In this document: one piece after another, positions 47,792 to 55,263 of the stretch
How positions within the stretch are numbered: the first letter of the stretch is position 1
Layout: each line of letters starts with the position of its first letter
Assembly (NCBI RefSeq): GCF_900155935.1
Contig: NZ_FTLW01000001.1
Location: forward strand, 582,094-646,093
From: Solilutibacter tolerans
GTDB lineage: Bacteria; Pseudomonadota; Gammaproteobacteria; Xanthomonadales; Xanthomonadaceae
DNA length: 64,000 bases
Reading direction: 5' to 3'
Translations under genes and position numbers: made by a program
The notes under the pieces: model-generated
Database searches by the model: none
Told to the model about the DNA's origin: nothing
The model's input: only the letters and a program-made list of their open reading frames with translations

Positions 47792-49243
47792 ATGAAGCGT
47801 GAAATCCGCGAAGACCGCCGCCGTTTTCTTGGCCAGCTTGGCGCTACGTTGGCCGGTGGCACGGCATTGGCGATGTTTCCCCAGTTCGATTTGGTCAGCC
47901 GTGCATTGGCCGCCACCACACCGCCGGCTTCCGGCCACCGCGCCTTGGTATGCATTTTTTTGCTTGGCGGCAATGACTCATTCAACATGCTGATACCGCA
48001 TGTGCAGGCGGAGCATGATGTTTATCTGGCCAGCCGTGGCGGCGTGTACGACCCTGCCAGCAACTCGCAGGGACTTGGTATCGCGCGCAGCCAGCTCCTG
48101 CAAATCAATGATGTCGCGGGCAAGGCATGGGGCTTGCATCCAGGCTGTGCCGGGCTCAAGACCTTGTTCGATGCCGGTGAGCTGGCATTCCTCGCGAACG
48201 TTGGCACGTTGGTGCAACCCGTCACCAAGGATGAAATCATCGCGCGCACGGCCAGGTTGCCGCCCAGCCTGTATTCCCACAACGACCAGCAGCGATTGTG
48301 GATGCGTGGCCATTCCGAAAGCCGCAATGCCGGCTTTGGCTGGGGCGGCATGTGCGCCGATGTATTGCGCAATCCGCAGAGCACCGGCTTGCCCGGGTTG
48401 TCTCCATCCATCACCGTCTCAGGCACCAATCTGTTCCAGGCCGGTATGCAGACCTCGCCTTATGGCATGGACAGCAATGGCCCCCAGTTGTTGCGCAGGT
48501 TCTCGGGTGCGAGTCAGGCTGATCTGATTCGGCAGCAGGCACTCGAAGCGCTCATGCAACGGGACTACTCGCCCGTCATGCAGTCGTACTACGGCATGGT
48601 GGGCGAGGGGGCGATGAGCATCGGCGGGGCGTTGGTCAAGGCGCTGGATCCTGCCAACGGCGGTGATATCGCCACCGTATTCCCGACGGACAACCGATTG
48701 GCCGCGCAGCTACGGATGATTGCCCGGACCATCAAGGCCAGCCGAACCGGGGCGATCAACCATCATCGCCAAGTCTATTTCGCATCGATGGGCGGCTTCG
48801 ATACACATGACAACCAGATGGGCGCCAATGGACATGCGCGCCTGTTGACCCAGTTATCCGAGGCATTGTTGGCTTTCCGCCACGCACTGCAGGAAATCGG
48901 TGCGCTCAATGACACCGTCAGCTTCACCATGAGCGACTTCGGCCGCACCTTGAACAGCAATGGCAATGGCACCGACCACGCCTGGGGCGGCGTGCAGATG
49001 ATGATGGGCGGTGCCAGCGCCTCGGGAGGGGCTTTGCGCGGCCGGCAAGTCTGGGGGCAATACCCACTCCTGGAGCTTGATGGCAACCAGGCCATCCAGC
49101 GCGGCCGGCTTATCCCCACCACCTCGAATAACCAGATGGGCGCAACGCTGGCGAAGTGGCTGGGCGTGGATGGGAGTGATCTGCCCACGATCTTTCCCGG
49201 CATCGGGAATTTTTCCTCGTCTACCCTGGGTTTCCTGGGCTGA
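47792..49243 (+). CDS. DUF1501-family secreted protein, probable Tat substrate
   Basis: 483 residues from the ATG at 47792, with GAGGAG 8 nt upstream. The N terminus REDRRRFLGQLGATLAGGTALAMF is a twin-arginine-like signal. The DUF1501 core has LVCIFLLGGNDSFNMLIPH, YFASMGGFDTHDNQ, FTMSDFGRTLNSNGNGTDHAWGG, all conserved metal-site-like blocks of this alkaline-phosphatase-superfamily-related domain. No enzymatic function is established. It is co-transcribed with DUF1800, and a long hairpin follows. Confidence 0.93.
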   Translation: MKREIREDRRRFLGQLGATLAGGTALAMFPQFDLVSRALAATTPPASGHRALVCIFLLGGNDSFNMLIPHVQAEHDVYLASRGGVYDPASNSQGLGIARSQLLQINDVAGKAWGLHPGCAGLKTLFDAGELAFLANVGTLVQPVTKDEIIARTARLPPSLYSHNDQQRLWMRGHSESRNAGFGWGGMCADVLRNPQSTGLPGLSPSITVSGTNLFQAGMQTSPYGMDSNGPQLLRRFSGASQADLIRQQALEALMQRDYSPVMQSYYGMVGEGAMSIGGALVKALDPANGGDIATVFPTDNRLAAQLRMIARTIKASRTGAINHHRQVYFASMGGFDTHDNQMGANGHARLLTQLSEALLAFRHALQEIGALNDTVSFTMSDFGRTLNSNGNGTDHAWGGVQMMMGGASASGGALRGRQVWGQYPLLELDGNQAIQRGRLIPTTSNNQMGATLAKWLGVDGSDLPTIFPGIGNFSSSTLGFLG

Positions 49244-49254
49244 TGGGTTAGATG

Positions 49255-49289
49255 GCCTCGCCATCCAGTGATCCACTGGACGGCGAGGC
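49255..49289 (+). terminator. Long hairpin after DUF1501
   Basis: GCCTCGCC/GGCGAGGC plus TCCAGTG/CACTGGA around a 3-nt loop, with one mismatch, starting 11 nt after the stop. No T-tract follows. Confidence 0.65.
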
Positions 49290-49295
49290 AGCAGT

Positions 49296-49427
<132 letters not shown>

Positions 49428-49443
49428 ATGGGTCGTCTTGATA

Positions 49444-50718
49444 TTAAACGCGCTCGTCGGCGGATGCCAGCCTGGCGGTATCGCCTTGCCGACCCTCCAC
49501 CATCGCGGTGGCCGAGACGTCTGCCGTGACATTACCCAGCGTTGCAAACACATCGGGGATGGTGTCGACGGCCAAGAGCAGGCCGAGCGGTTCAACGGGC
49601 AAACCCAAGGCCTGCGTCACCGGCATGTTGGTCGCCATGAAGCTGACCTGACCGGGCAGACCGACCGACCCGAGGCTCACTACGACCGCCAGCACGACTG
49701 CCGTCGCCCATTGCAGGGGGCCGATGTCGATGCCGTAAGCCCAGGCGACGAATGAGGCCACGCCGATGTACTGGATGGGGCTGGTGAGGCGGAACAAGGA
49801 CACTGCCATCGGTAGCACCAAGGACACCGTAGGCAGCGGGATGCCCAGCTTGCGGTCGGAGACTTCGATCATCGCGGGCAGAGAGGCGAGCGATGATTGC
49901 GTGCTCATTGCGACGGCCTGCGCGGGGAAGATAGAGCTTGCGAAATTGCTCAAGGAGCGACCGGTCCACAGGCGAACCACCGGGTAGAGGATCGCCGTCG
50001 CCACCAGATACAACACGCATAGCATCGCGATGTAGATGCCGAGAGCTTGCAAGGTTGCGGCACCCGCTTGTGCGGTGACCGCCAAGACCAGGGCGAACAC
50101 GCCGATCGGTGCCACGGCTAGCACCCAACGCACGATCACGATCATCACGTCCGCAATGGCTTGTACCAATTCCATCAGTCGCTCGTGGCGATGTGCTTCG
50201 ATCTTGGTCAGCGCGAAGCCGAAGAAAAGCGAGAACACGACCAGCGGCAACATCGCACTGGCCGCTGCGGCGGCAATCGCATTGCTGGGGATGATGCCCG
50301 TCAACCAGTCGGCGGCCTTCGGTGGCACGACGTCGGTCGGCGTGCCTGCGGCACCTTTCAAGGCCTCCATCAACTCGGGGCTATGCGGCATCAACGACAG
50401 AAAAGCAGGTGCCGCGATGGCGGCGAATGTCGCGGCACAGGTCAGCACGATGAGAAAGATGATGATGGCGCGTCGTGCGATGCGTCCGGAAGATGCCGCA
50501 TCACGTGCGGCCGAAACACCCAGCACGACCAAGGTGCCGACCAAGGGCACCACGGTCATTTGCAATGCGTTCAACCACAGCTTGCCGATGGGTTGCGCGA
50601 TAGCGGCGACGCGCGCGCCGGTTTCCGGCACCATCCATGCCAGGAATAGACCGATGACGGCAGCAGTGGCCAAGGCGACAAGCACGCGCGTCGTGGCGGA
50701 GAAAGGCAGCTTCATCAT
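49444..50718 (-). CDS. Dicarboxylate/amino acid:cation symporter (DAACS family)
   Basis: 424 residues with about eight helices. [28 protein letters not shown] (a serine-rich reentrant-loop equivalent), [18 protein letters not shown] and the C-terminal [20 protein letters not shown] are DAACS (GltP/DctA-like) features. It imports glutamate, aspartate or dicarboxylates with Na+ or H+. As the last gene of the murein-peptide operon it may recover glutamate or small acidic products; that is inference. Confidence 0.9.
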   Translation of the reverse strand: MMKLPFSATTRVLVALATAAVIGLFLAWMVPETGARVAAIAQPIGKLWLNALQMTVVPLVGTLVVLGVSAARDAASSGRIARRAIIIFLIVLTCAATFAAIAAPAFLSLMPHSPELMEALKGAAGTPTDVVPPKAADWLTGIIPSNAIAAAAASAMLPLVVFSLFFGFALTKIEAHRHERLMELVQAIADVMIVIVRWVLAVAPIGVFALVLAVTAQAGAATLQALGIYIAMLCVLYLVATAILYPVVRLWTGRSLSNFASSIFPAQAVAMSTQSSLASLPAMIEVSDRKLGIPLPTVSLVLPMAVSLFRLTSPIQYIGVASFVAWAYGIDIGPLQWATAVVLAVVVSLGSVGLPGQVSFMATNMPVTQALGLPVEPLGLLLAVDTIPDVFATLGNVTADVSATAMVEGRQGDTARLASADERV

Positions 50719-50724
50719 GGGTCC

Positions 50725-51519
50725 TTAGCGAAAGTCGGTGCGGGCCGGCAACTGCCACGCAGCTTGACGGGCATCGTAGTCGGCATCGGTCAATTGCACG
50801 AAGACCGGGCGTGCGGCAGGCTTGAGCCAAGCCAATGCTTCACGCATCACCAGCTCGTTCATCGCTGTGCAACCCGCAGTGGTCTTGTCAGGGTTGCCCC
50901 ATAGATGGGCGAAGATGCAACTGCCCATGCCGCGCACATTCTGCGGATTATGTTGGATGACGAAGCCCAGTTTGTAGCGATCATCGCCTTTGGTTTGCAG
51001 GTCCAGTCGCATGCGTTCGCTGGAGCCTTCGACCGCTTGTTCGCCCACGTTGCGGCTATCGACGATCTGGTTGTAAAGCGGCGAGGCCGGCACATCCATG
51101 CACCAACTCGTTGCCTGCATCGGCAAATAGTTCAGCGATGTTTCGGCGGTCGCGCTGTACCCAAACGCAGGGCCAATGGCGAACACGCCAGCAGGGTTGC
51201 GGCCATCCCCCTCGCGCTTTTGCGGGCCATCGGATTGCGCGGGATGCAGGCCCATGCCCCAGGCGATCCCGGACCGCCCCAGCATGACTGGCTCTGCATT
51301 GCCGACTTGCAGCCAATCTTCGCCACTGCGTTCAAAGCGGCGTAGCGTGCCGCGCACGTTGTTCCAGTCCGCGCTGGTGACCACAATCATCTGATTCGCG
51401 TTCGACCATGGCAGATTGGGCGCGGTGGACATAGACGGCGTATTGGCACACGCAGAGAGGGCGATGACCGCAGTCGCGGTAGTCAGTAGGTTTTGCAAGC
51501 GAGGCATGGATGGGCTCAT
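50725..51519 (-). CDS. L,D-transpeptidase (YkuD-fold) family lipoprotein
   Basis: 264 residues from the ATG at 51519, which overlaps the regulator stop (ATGA). The signal has a lipobox (IALSAC). The YkuD-like active site is in IQHNPQNVRGMGSCIFAHLW and TTAGCTAMNE: a His, the SCIF-x-H segment, and the Cys nucleophile in AGCTAM. It may cut or form L,D bonds in peptidoglycan. Context places it with wall-peptide salvage. Confidence 0.86.
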   Translation of the reverse strand: MSPSMPRLQNLLTTATAVIALSACANTPSMSTAPNLPWSNANQMIVVTSADWNNVRGTLRRFERSGEDWLQVGNAEPVMLGRSGIAWGMGLHPAQSDGPQKREGDGRNPAGVFAIGPAFGYSATAETSLNYLPMQATSWCMDVPASPLYNQIVDSRNVGEQAVEGSSERMRLDLQTKGDDRYKLGFVIQHNPQNVRGMGSCIFAHLWGNPDKTTAGCTAMNELVMREALAWLKPAARPVFVQLTDADYDARQAAWQLPARTDFR

Positions 51520-52376
51520 GGTGAAAGTATCTCTTGCATGCGCTCGAGATTGGTGTTGACCGCCGCGAGACGCTGTTCGCGCGCATCGCAAAGCAGCACG
51601 AAGATCAAGTCAAGCAAATGTTGCAATGCCGCCTGATAAAGCAGGGGCGCGATATGCGGGCGGTCGTCGTGCGCTGAGACCAGCAACGTCATGTCTGCTT
51701 GGGCGCGCAATGGATTGGCGGAGTGCCGGGTCACGCTGATGACATGGCCGATGCGTGGCTGGCAGTCCTGCAGCATGCGGCTGAGCATCGGTTGTTGGCC
51801 TTGCTCGGAGAACACCAGCAGCACGTCGCGCTTGCTGGCACCAGACAAGCCCGCAGCCATCAATGCGGGATCGAAGTGATGTACGGCAAGGATGCCAAGC
51901 AGTGACAACTTCATCGCGAATGCGCGTGCGGGGATGCCGTCCTCGCCCAGTCCGATCACGAACACCGCGTTGGAGCGATGGATGGCGCGGGCGATGGCAT
52001 CGATATTTTCCGGGGGATTGAGCAAACGAGTTTCCTGCTCGGCAAGTGATTTTCGCCGCCACAGGTCATCGGCAACTTGCGCATGCGGGTGCGCTTGAGT
52101 GGATTCTGCATCCGTATCGTCATGCGCGTGGCCGTTGCCATTGCCACCATCGCGGGCCAGGGCTTCGCCAATCGAGAATTTTAGATCGGGATAGCCCTTG
52201 AACCCGAGTTTCTGTGCAAATTTGACGATGGAAGATTGGCTGATACCAAGCGCATCGGCCAATTGCTGCGATGAATAATCGCGCAGAAAATGCGCGTTTT
52301 CGACGATGTAGTCGGCGATGCGCCGCTCCATCGCCGACATGCGGTCACGCTCGGCACGGATGCGAAGCAAGGGCAT
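51516..52376 (-). CDS. MurR/RpiR family transcriptional regulator
   Basis: 286 residues. An N-terminal HTH_6 domain (MERRIADYIVENAHFLRDYSSQQLADALGISQSSIVKFAQKLGFKGYPDLK) is followed by an acidic His/Asp linker and a SIS sugar-phosphate-binding domain (AVFVIGLGEDGIPARAFAMKLSLLG). MurR in E. coli senses MurNAc-6-phosphate, which fits the wall-recycling neighbours. It starts 3 nt after the epimerase gene. Confidence 0.92.
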   Translation of the reverse strand: MPLLRIRAERDRMSAMERRIADYIVENAHFLRDYSSQQLADALGISQSSIVKFAQKLGFKGYPDLKFSIGEALARDGGNGNGHAHDDTDAESTQAHPHAQVADDLWRRKSLAEQETRLLNPPENIDAIARAIHRSNAVFVIGLGEDGIPARAFAMKLSLLGILAVHHFDPALMAAGLSGASKRDVLLVFSEQGQQPMLSRMLQDCQPRIGHVISVTRHSANPLRAQADMTLLVSAHDDRPHIAPLLYQAALQHLLDLIFVLLCDAREQRLAAVNTNLERMQEILSP

Positions 52377-52379
52377 GGA

Positions 52380-53480
52380 TCAATCGCTCCGAACCGGCAA
52401 AAGGCCAGGTACATCGGTGACACCGAAACCCGACCGAGTACCCAAGGTGATCTCGGCCTCGTTGAAAACGGTGTCGCCGATGACCGGGTCGTTCGCGCAC
52501 AGCGAGGGGCCATCGAGATCGATCTTGGTGATTACTTGTGATTTGGCGGCGGCCAGGTGTGCTGCGGCGGCAACGCTGACCGAGGACTCCAGCATGCAGC
52601 CCATCATGCACTCCATGCCGTGTACCGCGGCGATGTCGGCGATCTGGATCGCCCCGGAGAGTCCGCCTGTCTTCATCAGTTTGATATTGATGATATCGGC
52701 GGCGCGCATGCGAATGAGCTCGATCACTTCACTTGGCCCGAACACCGATTCATCGGCCATCACTGGCGTATGCACACGCTCGGTGACGAATTTCAGGCCG
52801 GATAGGTCGCGCGCTTTGACTGGCTGCTCCACCAACTCCAGGTGCACGCCAGCATCTTCCAATGCTTGCAGGGCAAAAACTGCTTGTTTTGCTGTCCAAC
52901 CTTGATTGGCGTCAAGGCGGAGCAGGGCGCGACCTTCGACTGCTGCGTGGATCGCACGCACGCGTTCGATGTCCACGCCAATGTCCTTGCCGACCTTGAT
53001 CTTGAGCGCGGAAAAACCACGTTCCACCGCGTTGATGGAGTCGGCCACCATCTTGTCGATGTAGTCCACGCTGATGGTGATGTCGGTGCTTACCACCGGG
53101 TCGCCACCACCGAGCAGTTGATAGGTGGGTGCACCATGCAGCTGGCCAAACAAATCATAGAGCGCGATTTCGACCGCTGCCTTTGCGCTTGTATTGCGCT
53201 CCAGCGCGGATTGCACCAGTGCGATGTTGCGGTTGTGGTCGGCGATGTCGCGGCCGATCAGCTTCGGCGCGATGTAATGGCGGATCGCGTCGATGATCGA
53301 CCCGTGGGTGTCGCCGGTGATCACTGCGGTGGCCGGTGCGCCGCCCCAGCCCGAAGCGCCATCATCGGTGCGCACCCGCACGATGATGTCCTCGACATGA
53401 TCGACGCTGCGCAAGGCGGTCTTGAAGGGTGTCTTGAGCGGCACCCGGAGCATGCCGAGTTCGATGGTGGATATCTTCAT
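52380..53480 (-). CDS. L-Ala-D/L-Glu epimerase (enolase superfamily)
   Basis: 366 residues. Catalytic lysines K160 and K162 (KIKVGKD) and K267 (INIKLMKTGG), metal ligands D190 (LRLDANQGW), E218 (VEQPV) and D243 (MADESVF), and the dipeptide-binding D321-x-D323 (KIDLDGP) all match the dipeptide epimerases of the muconate-lactonizing group. It converts L-Ala-D-Glu from murein to L-Ala-L-Glu for ordinary peptidases. The ATG at 53480 is preferred; the longer frame runs into the upstream gene. Confidence 0.95.
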   Translation of the reverse strand: MKISTIELGMLRVPLKTPFKTALRSVDHVEDIIVRVRTDDGASGWGGAPATAVITGDTHGSIIDAIRHYIAPKLIGRDIADHNRNIALVQSALERNTSAKAAVEIALYDLFGQLHGAPTYQLLGGGDPVVSTDITISVDYIDKMVADSINAVERGFSALKIKVGKDIGVDIERVRAIHAAVEGRALLRLDANQGWTAKQAVFALQALEDAGVHLELVEQPVKARDLSGLKFVTERVHTPVMADESVFGPSEVIELIRMRAADIINIKLMKTGGLSGAIQIADIAAVHGMECMMGCMLESSVSVAAAAHLAAAKSQVITKIDLDGPSLCANDPVIGDTVFNEAEITLGTRSGFGVTDVPGLLPVRSD

Positions 53481-53496
53481 GCGATGTGGGCTCCGG

Positions 53497-54945
53497 TCAG
53501 CGACGCATGCGCTGGATGCTGTAGATCTTGTCGATGTATAGCGCATCTTCGCCCGACTGCAAGGGCTCGAGTGGCGTGACTGAGACGGCATTGAGCGGAT
53601 AGTGCGCGGATCGCCCCTGTGCATCGCGATATCGAACGCCGGGTGTGTCGTGGATCACATAGGTGAGGCCGCCCTCATGGCCTATCACCATCATGACGTG
53701 GCCGGGGATGTAGATCAGGTCGCCGGGGGCGAGTGTTTTCATCAATGCGATGCGCTCGTCGCGGGTGGTCGATGCGGGCACTTGCAGCGTGTTGAAGGCC
53801 GGGCTCTTGCCCTGGTCGCTGGTGTTGCGCGGCATCTGTACGCCAAATCCTGCGTATACCTCGGATACAAATCCGCTGCAGTCGCGTGCGTCATAACTAT
53901 GCCCCCAGCCGTAGCGTTCGCCGAGGAATTTGAAACCTTGGGTCAGCACGCTGCGCGGGGTAAGTGGCAGGTAGTCGGTAGCGACATCGACCGACTTGGG
54001 CAGCAGGGCTTGTGCAATATGCAGGCGACCATTCTTGTCGCGCGTCGGTAAGTCGATGACATAGGCGCCAGCAGGCAGCTGTCCGTTGACGGGCTGATTC
54101 TCCGGCCAATCTTGTCGCAACGGTACGCGCGTGCCCATGTCCAGCGACAAACGCGAAAGCTGCGGTTGCTCCGGCGTGTACACCGTTTCGGCACGCACGC
54201 CGGTCACGATCAGCCAAGGCTGGCGATCCGCGTAGGCAAATACATCATCCGCTGGACCGACGGCCAGATGATCGCGGCGCATCCATGCGGCATAGCGCGT
54301 CGACATCACATATACCCAGTTGCGATCGCGGCTTTCATGCAGTACCAACACCGGCGTGCCCGGGAAAAGCGCGCTTTCCTGGAAGCGGTCGATGTCGGTG
54401 TCACCCGCACGACTGAAGACGCGCGTGGTCGTGGGGAAGGTGCGCAGGTCGGCGCGCTCGGTCACCAAAGCGTGACGTACTACGACATCGGCGGGTATCG
54501 CATCCAACGCGACATCACGCTGCCAGGCTTGCAATGTTGATGCCGGTATCTCACGCCCCTCGACATCGTAAAGGGCGCGTGTGGGTGGTTTGGACAGTTT
54601 GCCGACCATTGCCTTTACATCGTTGCCGATCATGCGTGCGGGTTGGGCGCGCAGGTCGTGGATGCTGGGGTCTTCAGTCTTCAGGCGCGCGTTCTGCGTG
54701 TCGATGGAGGCGGCATCCAACATCGGTCGATCCGGCGCGTCCAGGCGGCCAACCCAATGTGCTGCGGTTAGCTGGGCGCTGTTGACGTAAGGGATGACCG
54801 ACGTGGCTTGGGTGGATGCAGCGGCGGCAGCCTGCGGTTGAGGTGTGCTTGCGCATCCTGCCAATACCAAGGAGAGCGCGGTACCTAAATACGCGGCACC
54901 TAAATAATTGGGGCGGTGGGGGCGAGATGAGAGGCGGGTAGTCAT
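53497..54945 (-). CDS. NlpC/P60 endopeptidase lipoprotein with SH3 domains
   Basis: 482 residues. The lipobox LVLAGC predicts a lipid-anchored protein. SH3b-like domains (about 150-300: ADLRTFPTTTRVF, GTPVLVLHESRDRNWVYVMS, AAWMRRDHLAVG) precede the NlpC/P60 domain GWGHSYDARDCSGFVSEVY, nucleophile C356, with GDLIYIPGHVMMVIGH as the His block. This is the YkfC-like architecture that cuts gamma-D-Glu-diamino acid bonds, giving L-Ala-D-Glu, the epimerase substrate. It is the first gene of the operon, 16 nt before the epimerase. Confidence 0.94.
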   Translation of the reverse strand: MTTRLSSRPHRPNYLGAAYLGTALSLVLAGCASTPQPQAAAAASTQATSVIPYVNSAQLTAAHWVGRLDAPDRPMLDAASIDTQNARLKTEDPSIHDLRAQPARMIGNDVKAMVGKLSKPPTRALYDVEGREIPASTLQAWQRDVALDAIPADVVVRHALVTERADLRTFPTTTRVFSRAGDTDIDRFQESALFPGTPVLVLHESRDRNWVYVMSTRYAAWMRRDHLAVGPADDVFAYADRQPWLIVTGVRAETVYTPEQPQLSRLSLDMGTRVPLRQDWPENQPVNGQLPAGAYVIDLPTRDKNGRLHIAQALLPKSVDVATDYLPLTPRSVLTQGFKFLGERYGWGHSYDARDCSGFVSEVYAGFGVQMPRNTSDQGKSPAFNTLQVPASTTRDERIALMKTLAPGDLIYIPGHVMMVIGHEGGLTYVIHDTPGVRYRDAQGRSAHYPLNAVSVTPLEPLQSGEDALYIDKIYSIQRMRR

Positions 54946-55263
54946 CGCATTCGGTCGCTGCTAGGAATATGTATTTTTATATCACGCATTAATGGAATAA
55001 TTTATTGACCGACCTCGCTCCCCCGTGTTACACCCTTGCTGTAGCAGGAGGGCAGCGCATGCACGCCATGGGCAGCAAGGCTTGGAAACTCAGCATACGC
55101 GGGGGCGTGGGAGCCCGGGTTGTCTGCGTGCCGACATCAGGCCCCCATACCGGATGGGTAGGCCTGCGCATCTATAAGCGGTTGGACCACATCACTGCCA
55201 TCACCCGGCCTGGCGAGGCCGGTGCCGTGATGGCCTTGCAACTATGATCGAGAGGAGAGGGGC
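54946..55263. promoter_or_regulatory. Divergent intergenic region (NlpC operon / Oar-like receptor)
   Basis: 318 bp. An AT-rich stretch at about 54965-55010 is the likely promoter core for one or both directions. A 7-bp hairpin CCGGCCT-GGCG-AGGCCGG (55205-55222) lies in the receptor leader, and GGAGAGG precedes the ATG at 55264. A short frame at 55005-55247 has no family resemblance and is not called. Confidence 0.55.

Noticed and set aside
46031..49243. Active integrative element between the tRNA repeats
   Set aside because: No integrase, excisionase or mobilisation gene lies between the repeats, and the repeats have diverged by roughly a tenth.
55005..55247. 80-codon frame in the receptor leader
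   Set aside because: It begins at TTG, lacks a ribosome site and family resemblance, and overlaps a leader hairpin.
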